Source of the DNA: Acidobacteriota bacterium
GTDB taxonomy: Bacteria; Acidobacteriota; Terriglobia; Terriglobales; SCQP01
Reading direction: 5' to 3'
Length of the DNA: 64,000 bases
Assembly (NCBI GenBank): GCA_004299485.1
Contig: SCQP01000014.1
Coordinates: 396,445-460,444 of the forward strand
Shown here piece after piece: positions 1-9,143 of this stretch (positions are counted from its first letter, which is position 1; every line of letters starts with the position of its first letter). Below the pieces are notes generated by a model. It was not told the origin of the DNA and did no database searches. It saw nothing but the letters and a program-made list of their open reading frames with translations. A program made the position numbers and the translations under genes.

Positions 1-117
1 CATGGCCCGCACGCCGCCCCTCTGCACGCTCCTGCTCCACTCTCTCAAGGACCAATCTGGATCACATCACCCTGAACCATCCCGAATTGCTACAATTCCT
101 AGGCATCTACCTGCCAC

Positions 118-154
118 CAAAAATGCGGGCCGTAGCGCAGAAGCGCTACGGCCC
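118..154 (-). terminator. Intrinsic terminator of the first TonB-receptor gene
   Basis: A perfect 12-bp stem (127-138 with 143-154, GGGCCGTAGCGC) closes a 4-nt loop. Read on the minus strand, it is followed shortly by a run of five T. It lies about 20 bp past the stop codon of the receptor gene. The stem sequence closely resembles those after the two neighbouring paralogues. Confidence 0.85.
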
Positions 155-176
155 ATACTTCTCGTTTGGATGGATT

Positions 177-3100
177 CTACCAGCGCACCAACAGCCCGAC
201 CTCGACGGCGCGCGCATTGAGCTGGTTCCCGTAAATTACGCCGAAACTGCTGGGTGAGTTGATGTCGTTAAAGTTATCCGAGGAAGAAAAGTGGTTGAAG
301 ACGTTGGTGGCTTGCGCGTTCAATACCGTCGAAAAGCGCTCCGACAACGCCAGGTCCTTGGTCACCGAAAAATCTACGTCGGTTTCGCTCAAGCCAGGGA
401 AGTTGTTGCCTTCCGCTCCCGTGGTGTCCTGACCCAGTACAATTGGCCGGAATTCGGCCTTAATGGCCGCCGGATCCGCCCAGCGGTCCATGCCCGTCCC
501 GCCCTGCGCCGGGTTCGCCTGTCCGTAGGTGGAGTTCCGGACAATACCGCTGCCGCCGGTATAGCCCGTGGTGAGAATCGCAGCTTCCTCCGTGTACGCC
601 CCGATACAGTTGCTCTCCCCGAAGGAACCGCATTGGGAACCGTTAATGACCTGGGAGATGCCGCCGTTCAGAGAGTAATAGTTGGCGCCGATCCGCTGCC
701 AGGTAATGATCGGCGCAAGCGACCAGCCGTGCGCAAGATGCTGCCAGAATGTGCTCTGACTCTTGGCCCCCGGTGACCAGACAAAGTAGGCGTTGTACGC
801 CAGCGGAGTCTGGTTTTCCTGCGGGCCGTACATGGCGTGCATATTGAACGCGTCGGTGACGGTGTATTCGCTATTGAGCTGCTCGACCTGGCCCGTACCC
901 ATGGACCTGGCCCAGGTGAAATTGGAGGCTCCAGTAAGGCCATGGAAATTCCGGAAGTTCAATGTCCAGATGAACGCATTGTAGTTGCCCCAGCCCACCG
1001 AATCGTTGTCGAAGACATCCGCGAGCTGCCCGCCCCCGCTGATGAGACCGTTGGCAGGGCAGCCCGGCTGGGAAGCCGGGTTGCAGGTCGTAGGCGCATT
1101 CATGTTCGTCCGCCCGAATGTCCAGGAGGGAGAAGACTGCAGGTCCTGCCACAAATTGAACACCGTGTTCCCGTTGACCGGGTCAATGTTGTCGGCTGCG
1201 GCTGGCCCTTCGTTTTCGGCCACCGCCAGCGCGCAGTCACCGGCTGCGCGGCAATAGGCGGAGTTGTTGCCCCCCAAAGCGGCGGTGAAAAACGGCGATG
1301 CGGTGACGCGATCGTAGGGATTGGCGTCGTTCTGCCCTGCGCCAATCTGGTTGAACAGCGTGGCAAACGCCTGCTGGAACTGCTGGCCGCCGGCCGTTAG
1401 CATATAGGGCACCACATCCAGATTGGTTTCCTGGTATTCGTTGCGGATGATGCGGCCGGTGTAGCCGAGCATGGTGGTCAAGCTCGGTGTGAGCTGGCGT
1501 TGGAAGGTTAGATCAAACTCATCGGACCGGTTCGGACGGAAGTAGGGATCCAGGAAATCACCGTTCCCTGCCGAGGGGTTGGGCACGCCGTTCTGCAATT
1601 CGCCTGAGAAATATGGTTGCGGCAGCGTGGGCGTGGGTGCCTGCCCCAGCGGCGCCGTCATGCCGTTGTAGCCATCGGCTGCGGGCCCGATGCGGAAGGC
1701 ATCGGTCGGATCCACGCCGCTGGAGCCCAGGCACTGTCCGCTCCCCGAGGCGCCGATGCATTCCACCGGCTGTCCCAGTCCGGTCCCGAGCAAGGGCACC
1801 AGCACCAGATCCACGCCGTTGAGACGCCCGTAGATGCGCGACCAGCCGCCGCGCAGCACGGCCTTGTTCCCGCCAAAAATCGCTCCCAGAAAACCGCCTT
1901 GGATATTGGGATTCCACGCCAGCGCCAAGCGGGGCGAAAAACCGGCGTAGAAAGGATGGTAGGGGTATTTCAGCCCGCCGCCTACGTTGCCGACCGTAGC
2001 CCAGCCAATCTTGGGGTTGTAGATCTGGCCGCCCAGCGCCGCACGTTCTTGCGAGGCCAGATAGTTGTTGACATCGAGCGGGCTCCCAGCAGCATCCACC
2101 AGTGCTACCTGCTTGCCATGATCCTCCCTGGGGGGTAACTCGACGGTGTAGCCGGCGCCGAAATCCACCGTCAGGCTTGGCCGCACGTGCCAGGCGTCGG
2201 AAAAATAAACGTTGTACATAGGGATATAGCTGTTGTCGAACATAGGCGTGCCCAGCGGCTGCAGTCCCAGGTTCGCGCCCGAACGGGTGTACAGCGTCTG
2301 TGGCTGACTTACCATGCCCAGCGTCTCCGCATAGTACTGGTTGAAGGTCCCCTTGTCGGCGCCGGCGCCGAAGTCTGTGGGGAGATAATCGAAGCGGATG
2401 CCTGGACCGTTGGTGACCTGATAGACGGTGTTGGCCATGATACCGCCGCCGTTGTCATTGCGCTGGTGGTAGTCCCACTGATCCGTAAACCGCCCGCCGA
2501 ACTGGAACAGATGGTTGCCATGCAGGATGCTGACGTCGTCCTTGAACGTGTTTCCGACTCCGTCCCACACGCGCGTGCGCACGGCCTGCGTATCCACGTT
2601 GTAGGGAATCAGCGCGTTGGAGCTTTCGCCGCCGACTTCGAGCGCGCCCCCTAAAGCCGGAAAGCCGCTGAGCGGCGTGGGTTTCAGATACGAGCCGGCC
2701 CACTGCCAGAAATTGCGCAAGTACGAATAGTTGAACGTATTCGTCACATTCGAGCTTATGTTGGTAGTGAATTGCGCCGTCCACATCGAAGGCAGTTGCG
2801 GGCGCTGGCTGCTCGTCGCGGGCACGCCAAAGGTATCGCCGGGGATGCCGCCGCCGATATCGTGCTGCGCGTTGGGATCCAGCCGGACGAGACTGAAAAA
2901 GTGGTAGGTCAGCGTAAAGTGGGTTTTTGCGCCAAAGTCGTGATCGATGCGGGTCACGAAGAAATTGGTATTCTGGGCGGCCGGAATATTACCCGTGAAG
3001 CCTTGCGTGTTGAAGTGGTCACCCGCATGGCTGTTGTTGGCCGTGGGCATGTACTGCTTCCACAACTGCGCGACTACCGGGTTAATCCCCAGCTTCTCAG

Positions 3101-4331
3101 GATCGCAGGGAACGGCGCCCGCGCCATTCGCCGTGCAGCTCGCCGGTGCATAGGCGACATTGTTGACGGTGACCGTATTCGGGTTCAGGTTGTAGAAGCC
3201 GACCGAGTGCGACGCGTCGGCACAGTCGGCAGCTCCCGCAGCCCCCGCACTGCCGCATACAGCTTCCGTGTTGCCGCTGCCGTTGTCGGCCGCAATGACC
3301 CCGGCCCGCAGCGTGGCTGTGGGCGTGTTACGCGTGAAGGTCGGTGACTGGGGATAGCGCAGGCCCTCAAATAAACCGTACAAGTAGGTCTTTCCACCCA
3401 GCCAGTCCGGTAACAGTCGGCCGCCCAGCGAGACCCCGAAACGATTCCGGTGTTTTTTGGCCCGCGGAATCCCCGCCTGGTTGTTGCCCCAATCGTTGGC
3501 GCTCAAATAACTGCCAAGATAATAATCGTAGGCGGCGCCATGCACCGCGTCTGTACCGCGCTTGGTCACCATGGCGACGGTCGAGCCGGCAGCGCTATTG
3601 ACATCGGCGGTCTGGTTTTGGGTGGTGATGGTGAACGTCTCCACACTTTCCGCCGGGGTCGGAATAGTACCGGAGGTGTAGCCGCTGGACGATGCGGAGG
3701 TGTACGTATACGCGGTATGAAAGCCGTCCATGTCGTCGGTATTATTACCGCCATCGAGCGTGAAGCTGTTTTGATCGCCGGCGGCACCGCCGACGCCCCC
3801 TTCCTGGTTGATTTCCGGCTGCAGGTTGGTGAGCGCATTGGCGTCGCGGTTGAGGCTGGGCAGTCGCACGATGGCTTGGCCCGACAGGGAGCTGGCGACG
3901 GTGGAGTTGAGCGTCTGCAACTCCGCGCCCGTGGCCGTCACCTCCACGGTTTGCGTAGTCGAACCTACCTGCATGGTGATATTGAGCAGCCGGTTCTTGC
4001 CCACGCTGACGAGCTGGTCGGTCACCGTGGCGCTTTTGAAACCGGCTTTCTTGACGGCTAGCGTGTAGGTGCCGGGCTGCAAGTTGGAAAAACTATAGCG
4101 GCCGGCGCCGTTGGTGACCGTGGGAGTCACGCCATTGGTGGCGACGTTGGTTAGCGTGGCTACCGCCCCCACAATGGCCTTGCCTTGGGCGTCTACCACC
4201 TGGCCAGTTACGGAACCACTGGTGGCGTTTTGGGCTGGCAGCCCTAGCGGTGAAAAGCAACACATGCCGGCGATGGCGCCAGCCACGAGCAACAGGTTCG
4301 AAGCGTGTTTACCGAAACAACGAAGTGACAT
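177..4331 (-). CDS. TonB-dependent receptor, Oar-like, with carboxypeptidase regulatory-like domain (paralogue 1)
   Basis: Outer-membrane receptor/transporter of 1,384 residues, most likely importing a large substrate such as an oligosaccharide or peptide; the substrate cannot be told from sequence. Residues 1-34 form a signal peptide. About 38-120 is a carboxypeptidase-regulatory-like beta-sandwich (SVTGQVVDAQGKAIVGA; GRYSFSNLQPGTYTLAVKK). A plug-like region follows (about 135-260), then a long barrel ending in the typical aromatic terminus VGLLVRW. The ATG at 4331 is preceded by GGGGAGG at 8-9 nt. It is the last of three tandem same-strand paralogues, each followed by its own terminator, so they are probably separate transcripts. 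Family membership is clear; the ligand is unknown. Confidence 0.93.
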   Translation of the reverse strand: MSLRCFGKHASNLLLVAGAIAGMCCFSPLGLPAQNATSGSVTGQVVDAQGKAIVGAVATLTNVATNGVTPTVTNGAGRYSFSNLQPGTYTLAVKKAGFKSATVTDQLVSVGKNRLLNITMQVGSTTQTVEVTATGAELQTLNSTVASSLSGQAIVRLPSLNRDANALTNLQPEINQEGGVGGAAGDQNSFTLDGGNNTDDMDGFHTAYTYTSASSSGYTSGTIPTPAESVETFTITTQNQTADVNSAAGSTVAMVTKRGTDAVHGAAYDYYLGSYLSANDWGNNQAGIPRAKKHRNRFGVSLGGRLLPDWLGGKTYLYGLFEGLRYPQSPTFTRNTPTATLRAGVIAADNGSGNTEAVCGSAGAAGAADCADASHSVGFYNLNPNTVTVNNVAYAPASCTANGAGAVPCDPEKLGINPVVAQLWKQYMPTANNSHAGDHFNTQGFTGNIPAAQNTNFFVTRIDHDFGAKTHFTLTYHFFSLVRLDPNAQHDIGGGIPGDTFGVPATSSQRPQLPSMWTAQFTTNISSNVTNTFNYSYLRNFWQWAGSYLKPTPLSGFPALGGALEVGGESSNALIPYNVDTQAVRTRVWDGVGNTFKDDVSILHGNHLFQFGGRFTDQWDYHQRNDNGGGIMANTVYQVTNGPGIRFDYLPTDFGAGADKGTFNQYYAETLGMVSQPQTLYTRSGANLGLQPLGTPMFDNSYIPMYNVYFSDAWHVRPSLTVDFGAGYTVELPPREDHGKQVALVDAAGSPLDVNNYLASQERAALGGQIYNPKIGWATVGNVGGGLKYPYHPFYAGFSPRLALAWNPNIQGGFLGAIFGGNKAVLRGGWSRIYGRLNGVDLVLVPLLGTGLGQPVECIGASGSGQCLGSSGVDPTDAFRIGPAADGYNGMTAPLGQAPTPTLPQPYFSGELQNGVPNPSAGNGDFLDPYFRPNRSDEFDLTFQRQLTPSLTTMLGYTGRIIRNEYQETNLDVVPYMLTAGGQQFQQAFATLFNQIGAGQNDANPYDRVTASPFFTAALGGNNSAYCRAAGDCALAVAENEGPAAADNIDPVNGNTVFNLWQDLQSSPSWTFGRTNMNAPTTCNPASQPGCPANGLISGGGQLADVFDNDSVGWGNYNAFIWTLNFRNFHGLTGASNFTWARSMGTGQVEQLNSEYTVTDAFNMHAMYGPQENQTPLAYNAYFVWSPGAKSQSTFWQHLAHGWSLAPIITWQRIGANYYSLNGGISQVINGSQCGSFGESNCIGAYTEEAAILTTGYTGGSGIVRNSTYGQANPAQGGTGMDRWADPAAIKAEFRPIVLGQDTTGAEGNNFPGLSETDVDFSVTKDLALSERFSTVLNAQATNVFNHFSSSDNFNDINSPSSFGVIYGNQLNARAVEVGLLVRW

Positions 4332-4572
4332 TTCCTGGTCCTCCCCTTGGACGTCTACACGCGCTTACTTGCAGTGGCCGGTCCGCCCCCAGGGCGGCCC
4401 GACACGGTTCACGGCTACCACCGGAGAAGTAACCCCACCTCGACGGTGCGTGGAGCGAGGCGGTTTCCGGTGATCTCTCCAAAACTCGTCGGCCGATCGA
4501 TGCGTCCGATCGCCTTTGCACTCTCCTTACCCTGAGTCCTCGTGCCAAGCTACTAGAGCCCCAAACGCGAGT

Positions 4573-4602
4573 TAGATACTATTGAAATGAGTCTCATGTC
4601 AA
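4573..4602 (-). promoter_or_regulatory. Candidate promoter of paralogue 1 (TTGACA box)
   Basis: A perfect minus-strand TTGACA occupies 4597-4602, preceded by a T-rich TTTTGTGC. Weak -10 candidates are TATCTA with an 18-bp spacer, or TAGTAT with 15. The same TTTGTnnTTGACA-like motif precedes the other two receptor genes, which supports the -35 box more than any -10 box does. Confidence 0.45.
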
Positions 4603-4641
4603 GCACAAAATATAAGTCTCCTCATTGTGATCGCGTCAAAC

Positions 4642-4659
4642 TGCTAGTCTCGCTAGTAT
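4642..4659. promoter_or_regulatory. Candidate operator shared by receptor paralogues (copy 1)
   Basis: TGCTAGTCTCGCTAGTAT lies about 39 bp upstream of the TTGACA box of paralogue 1. It matches the element upstream of paralogue 2 at almost every position of GCTAGTCWCGCTAGYA. This suggests a common activator or repressor site. Inferred only. Confidence 0.4.
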
Positions 4660-4670
4660 TTCGGATCGTA

Positions 4671-4713
4671 AAAATAAGGGCCGCAGCATCGCAGCGCTGC
4701 AACGTTGCGGCCC
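4671..4713 (-). terminator. Intrinsic terminator of the second TonB-receptor gene
   Basis: The outer stem GGGCCGCA/TGCGGCCC encloses an inner GCAGC/GCTGC palindrome. On the minus strand it is followed by TTATTTTT. It lies about 20 bp past the receptor stop codon at 4735 and shares its outer stem with the terminator at 9083-9120. Confidence 0.85.
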
Positions 4714-4734
4714 AAACGCTTGCTCGCTGGAGTG

Positions 4735-7700
4735 CTACCAGCGGACCAGCAGTCCCACCTCCACCGTGCGCGGGCTGAGAGAGTTGTTGTAGATATAACC
4801 GAAGTCCGACGGCGCCGTGATGTTGTTGTAGTACTCCAGCGCCGAAAAGTGATTGAACACGTTGGTCGCCTGGGCGTTCAGCTCGGTCGAGAAACGTTCC
4901 GAGAGCGCCAGATCCTTGGTCACCGCAAAATCCACATTGGTCTTGCTCAGACCAGGGAAGAAACTGCCGTTGCCGGTGGTATCGAGCCCGAGCACCAGCG
5001 GCCGGAAGGTCGCCAGTACCGCTGCCGGATCCGCCCAGCGGTTCAGGCCGGTGCCGTGGGCTTTCGGATTGCTGCGACCGTAAGTTGAGTTGCGCACCAT
5101 GCCCGAGCCGCCGGTGTAGCCGGTAGTGATGACCGCGTTTTCGATGGTCGAGCCGGTGGAGCAGTCTATCTCGCCGAACGAGCTGCACTGCCCGCCGTTG
5201 CCCACCGAATCCATGGCGTAACCGTTGGCGTTTGCCGCCGCCTGCCGCGTCCATGTGATGATCGGGGCGAACGACCAGCCGTGCACCAAGTGCTGCCATA
5301 TTGTGCTCTGGTCTTTCGCCCCCGGCGACCAGACGAAGTAAGCGTTGTACTGTACCGGCGCCGAGTTGAACTGCGGCCCATACATGAACTTCAGGTCGAA
5401 CGGATTGGTCACTGAGTATTCGCTCGACGCCTGCACCGTCTGGCCGGTGCCCATGGATTTCGACCAGGTCAGGTTCGACCCGCCGGTGATGCCATGGAAG
5501 TTGCGGAAGTTCACGCTCCAGAACAGGGAATTGAAATTCCCCCAGCCAATGGAGTCGTTCATGTAGATGGCCGACAATTGGCCGCCGCCGCTGATGACGC
5601 CGCTCGCCGGGCAACCCGGCTGCACGCCGACCTGGCAAGTCGTAGGGGCGCTGGCCGTGGTCCGGCCCAGCGTCCAGGCGGGGTTGGACTGCAGTTTCGC
5701 CCACAGGCCATACACATCGTTGCCAAACGTGGGGTCAATGTAGTCTCCGCCGCTGGGGCCCGCCATTTCGGCCACCGCCAGAGCGCAATTGTTCTGCGCC
5801 GGGGCGCAGAACGCCGAGCTATTGCCCCCCATCGCCGCCGAGAAAAACGGTGATTGCGTGACCTTGCTTAGCTTCGTGGGGTCGGCCGCGATCTGCTCAA
5901 ACAATTGGGCGAAGGCTTTCTGGAACTGCTCGCCCCCGGCGGTCATCATGTAGGGCACGGCGTTGGGCGTCAGCTCCTGGAACTCATTGCGGATGATGCG
6001 GCCGGTGTAACCGATCATGGTGGTCAGGTTCGCCGTAAGCTGGCGCTGGAAGGTCAGATCAAATTCATCCGAACGGTTGGGCTTGAAGTTGGGATCGAGC
6101 GAGGAACCGGAACCGGCCGAAGGGTTGGCCACGCCGTTTTGCAACTCGCCCGGGAAGTAGGGTTGGGGCAGCGTCTGTGTGGGCGCATGCCCGAGCGGCG
6201 CGCTCATGCCGTCGTCGCCGTTCGCGGTGGGCCCGATGCGGAAGGCATCAGTGGGATTCGCACCGCGGCTCCCCAGGCAGGCACCCGTACTCGTAGCGCC
6301 CAGGCAGCTCACCGGCTGGCCGAGGCCGGTCCCCAGCAGGGGCACCAACACCAGATCCACGCCGTTGAGGCGGCCATAGATGCGCGACCAACCCCCGCGC
6401 AGTACCGACTTGTTGCCCCCAAACATCCAGCCCAGGACTCCACCCGAAACGTTCGGGTTCCAGGCCAGAGAGATGCGTGGCGAAAAGCCGCCATAAAAGG
6501 GATGGTAGGGGTACTTCAGGCCGCTGCCGACGTTGCCGACGGTGGCAAAGCCCAGCTCGGGATTGAACGTCTGCCCGGCGAGCGCCGCCTTTTCCGTCTG
6601 CGCCAGGTAGTTGGTGGTCACCACCGGGTTATCGGCGCCATCCACCAGCACCACCTGCTTGCCCTGCGCCTCATACGGCGGCATCTCGATGGTGTAGCCG
6701 GCGCCGTACGTGAAGGTCAGCGAGGGCTTGATATGCCAGGCGTCGGAAAAGTACATGTTGTACATCGGAATCGAGCTCTTGTCGAACATGGGCGTGCCCA
6801 GCGGCTGCAGCGCCAAATCCTTGCCCGCTCGGGTATAGAGCGTCTGCGGCTGGCTCACCATGCCCAGCACTTCGGCGTAAGTCTGATCAAAGGTGCCCTT
6901 GTCCGCTCCCGAGTTGGCCCCGGTCTGGAAGTCCGCGGGCAGGTAGTTGAAGCTGATGCCGTTACCGTTGGTGACCTGATAGACGTTGTTGGCCATAATG
7001 CCACCGCCATTGTCATTGCGCTGGTGGTAGTCGATCTGGTGGGTGTAGCGCCCGCCAAACTGGAACAAGTGGTTGCCGTGCAGAATGGTGACATCATCCT
7101 TGAAGGTGTTCCCGATCCCGTCCCAGACGCGCGTGCGCACACGCTGCGTATTGACGTTATAGGGAATGAGAGCGTTGGAGCTTTCGCCGCCAATCTCCAG
7201 CGCACCGCCCAGCGCTCCAAAGCCGCTCAGCGGCGTTGGCTGAAGATACGAACCCGCCCACTGCCAGAAGTTGCGCAAATACGAGTAGTTGAAGGTGTTG
7301 GTGATGTTCGAGTTCACGTTGGTAGTGATTTGCGCCGTCCACATGGAGGGCAACTGCGGGCGCGTCGTGGGCGAGACGGGCACGCCGAAGCTGTCGCCGG
7401 GTATGCCGCCGCCGATATCGTGCTGGGCGAACTGATCGACCCTCGAGAAGCTGTAGAAGTGGTAGGTCAGCGTGAAGTGGGTTTTCTGCCCGAGGTCGTG
7501 ATCAATGCGGGTCACGAAAAAATTGCTTGACTGTGGCGTATTGATGTTGGCGGTGAATCCCTGGGTGTTGAAGCCGTCGCCGCCGTTGGGATTGTTGGGG
7601 TTAGGCATGTACTGCTTCCAGAGCTGTGCCACCACCGGGTTCAATCCCAGCCCGCGCGGATCACAGGCGACCGCAGGCAGCGGGTTGGCGCTGGTGGAGG

Positions 7701-8895
7701 CGGGGTTCGCACACTGCGCCACCGGATAGGTGATGCCGCCGACCTGCGTGGAGTGGTTGTTGAGGTTGTAGTAGGTGACGGTGCGCGAGGAATCCGCGCA
7801 GCCGCCGGCAGCATCGGAACCCTGGCCGCAAATGGGTTCGGTCGCTTCGTTGCCGCTGGTCGCCGCCACTACGCCCGCGCGCAGCGTCGCCGTCGGCGTG
7901 TCCCACGTGTTGCTCGGCGCTTGCGGATAGCGCAGCCCTTCGTAGTTACCGAAAAGGTAGGTTTTGCCGCCCAGCCAGTCGGGCAGAATCCGCCCGCCCA
8001 GCGCCGCTCCGAAACGGTTGCGGTGGCTCTTGGCGCGCGGGGTGTGGCTGCGATTGCTTCTCCAGCCGTTCGCGCTCAGGTAGGACCCCAGATAGTAGTC
8101 GTACGCCGAGCCATGGATGGAATCGGTCCCGCGCTTGGTGACCATAGTCACCGATGAGCCGGCCGCGGAGTTCACATCCGCAGACTGATTGGAAACGCTG
8201 ACCGTGAATTCAGTGACGCTTTCCGCGGGCGTCGGGATGACACCCGACGTCTGGCCGCCGGTCGCAGCAATGTAGATGCCCGCGCCGCCACCCATATCGT
8301 TGGTATTGTTGCCGCCATCCACCGTGAAGCTGTTCTGGTCGGCGTCCGCACCGCCCACGCCGCCGTCCGGATTGGTGTTGGGCTGCAGCATCGTCAGTGA
8401 GTTGGCGTCGCGGTTGAGGTTGGGCAGATCGACAATCGCCGCTCCGGACAGGGAGTTGCCCACGGTGGCGTTCATGGTCTGCAGCTCAGCCCCCGAGGCC
8501 GTCACCTCTACGGTCTGGTTCGCCTCGCCCACCTGCATCGACACGTTCAGCGTCAGCGGCCGCCCCACAATCACAGCCTGATTCTTGACGCTGGCGGTTT
8601 TGAATCCCGCCTTCTTCACCATCAGCGTGTAGGTGCCCGGCTCCAGGTTGCCGAAGGTATACCGGCCCACGCTATTGCTGACCGCGGGCGTCACCCCGTT
8701 GCTGGCCTGATTGGTCAGCGTGATGACGGCTCCCACAATCGCCTTCCCTTGAGCGTCCGTGACCTGGCCGGCCACGGTGCCGCTCGATGAATTCTGCGCG
8801 AGGGCGAGGTTGGGTGCAAAGCAGCTCAGCCCAACGATCGCCGTTGCGACGATGAGCAGATTGGTGGCGCACTTCCCGAAGCGACAACGCAACAT
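4735..8895 (-). CDS. TonB-dependent receptor, Oar-like, with carboxypeptidase regulatory-like domain (paralogue 2)
   Basis: Second receptor paralogue, 1,386 residues from the ATG at 8895 (MLRCRFGKCATN). That start is chosen over one 60 nt upstream because AAGGGGGAATTGTC precedes it directly. Signal peptide about 1-34. A carboxypeptidase-regulatory-like domain follows (TVAGQVTDAQGKAIVGA; GRYTFGNLEPGTYTLMVKK), then plug and barrel ending VGLLVRW. Long stretches are near-identical to its neighbours, such as NRNRFGAALGGRILPDWLGG-type and KPNRSDEFDLTFQRQLT, so the cluster arose by tandem duplication. The N-terminal half of the barrel and the loops are the most divergent parts, as expected if substrate specificity differs. 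Confidence 0.93.
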   Translation of the reverse strand: MLRCRFGKCATNLLIVATAIVGLSCFAPNLALAQNSSSGTVAGQVTDAQGKAIVGAVITLTNQASNGVTPAVSNSVGRYTFGNLEPGTYTLMVKKAGFKTASVKNQAVIVGRPLTLNVSMQVGEANQTVEVTASGAELQTMNATVGNSLSGAAIVDLPNLNRDANSLTMLQPNTNPDGGVGGADADQNSFTVDGGNNTNDMGGGAGIYIAATGGQTSGVIPTPAESVTEFTVSVSNQSADVNSAAGSSVTMVTKRGTDSIHGSAYDYYLGSYLSANGWRSNRSHTPRAKSHRNRFGAALGGRILPDWLGGKTYLFGNYEGLRYPQAPSNTWDTPTATLRAGVVAATSGNEATEPICGQGSDAAGGCADSSRTVTYYNLNNHSTQVGGITYPVAQCANPASTSANPLPAVACDPRGLGLNPVVAQLWKQYMPNPNNPNGGDGFNTQGFTANINTPQSSNFFVTRIDHDLGQKTHFTLTYHFYSFSRVDQFAQHDIGGGIPGDSFGVPVSPTTRPQLPSMWTAQITTNVNSNITNTFNYSYLRNFWQWAGSYLQPTPLSGFGALGGALEIGGESSNALIPYNVNTQRVRTRVWDGIGNTFKDDVTILHGNHLFQFGGRYTHQIDYHQRNDNGGGIMANNVYQVTNGNGISFNYLPADFQTGANSGADKGTFDQTYAEVLGMVSQPQTLYTRAGKDLALQPLGTPMFDKSSIPMYNMYFSDAWHIKPSLTFTYGAGYTIEMPPYEAQGKQVVLVDGADNPVVTTNYLAQTEKAALAGQTFNPELGFATVGNVGSGLKYPYHPFYGGFSPRISLAWNPNVSGGVLGWMFGGNKSVLRGGWSRIYGRLNGVDLVLVPLLGTGLGQPVSCLGATSTGACLGSRGANPTDAFRIGPTANGDDGMSAPLGHAPTQTLPQPYFPGELQNGVANPSAGSGSSLDPNFKPNRSDEFDLTFQRQLTANLTTMIGYTGRIIRNEFQELTPNAVPYMMTAGGEQFQKAFAQLFEQIAADPTKLSKVTQSPFFSAAMGGNSSAFCAPAQNNCALAVAEMAGPSGGDYIDPTFGNDVYGLWAKLQSNPAWTLGRTTASAPTTCQVGVQPGCPASGVISGGGQLSAIYMNDSIGWGNFNSLFWSVNFRNFHGITGGSNLTWSKSMGTGQTVQASSEYSVTNPFDLKFMYGPQFNSAPVQYNAYFVWSPGAKDQSTIWQHLVHGWSFAPIITWTRQAAANANGYAMDSVGNGGQCSSFGEIDCSTGSTIENAVITTGYTGGSGMVRNSTYGRSNPKAHGTGLNRWADPAAVLATFRPLVLGLDTTGNGSFFPGLSKTNVDFAVTKDLALSERFSTELNAQATNVFNHFSALEYYNNITAPSDFGYIYNNSLSPRTVEVGLLVRW

Positions 8896-9010
8896 GACAA
8901 TTCCCCCTTTGGAATATCCACACGCCGGAACCATGCCGCACACACCATGCTGCACACCACCATGACGGCTCGGTCCGAACGCGAAGATGTTCGACGGAAG
9001 CAGGTCTCCC

Positions 9011-9016
9011 TGTCAA
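9011..9016 (-). promoter_or_regulatory. Candidate -35 box of paralogue 2
   Basis: A perfect minus-strand TTGACA preceded by ATTTGTAC lies 116 nt before the start codon. No convincing -10 hexamer follows at 16-18 bp. It is reported because the same context precedes all three receptor genes. Confidence 0.35.
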
Positions 9017-9049
9017 GTACAAATCGAGAATCTGTCATATGCGATTTAC

Positions 9050-9076
9050 AACATTGCTAGCGTGACTAGCAATGTT
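9050..9076. promoter_or_regulatory. Perfect palindrome, candidate operator of paralogue 2 (copy 2)
   Basis: An 11-bp perfect inverted repeat (AACATTGCTAG) flanks a 5-nt centre. On the minus strand it contains GCTAGTCACGCTAGCAA, nearly the same as the element upstream of paralogue 1. It sits 33 bp upstream of the TTGACA box, a reasonable position for an activator site. Confidence 0.5.
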
Positions 9077-9082
9077 TTCTGC

Positions 9083-9120
9083 AAAAAAAAATGGGCCGCA
9101 GCGCCCAAGCGCTGCGGCCC
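9083..9120 (-). terminator. Intrinsic terminator of the third TonB-receptor gene
   Basis: A perfect 12-bp stem GGGCCGCAGCGC closes a 4-nt loop (9093-9120). On the minus strand it is followed by A and nine T. This is a textbook rho-independent terminator about 24 bp past the receptor stop codon. Confidence 0.92.
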
Positions 9121-9143
9121 AAACTGCGGTTTCTGGATAAAAT

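Larger units (their letters stand above)
4332..4734. other. Intergenic region: long leader of paralogue 1 plus terminator of paralogue 2
   Basis: This 403-bp gap holds no credible gene. From right to left on the minus strand it contains the terminator of the next receptor gene, a GCTAGTC-type element, a TTGACA box, and then about 265 nt of leader before the ATG at 4331. I see no recognisable riboswitch in the leader, although its length is greater than for the two sister genes. Confidence 0.5.

Noticed and set aside
6000..7530. 541-residue plus-strand ORF antisense to TonB-receptor paralogue 2
   Set aside because: His/Val/Arg-rich antisense frame of a GC-rich gene; similar long antisense frames lie over the other two paralogues.
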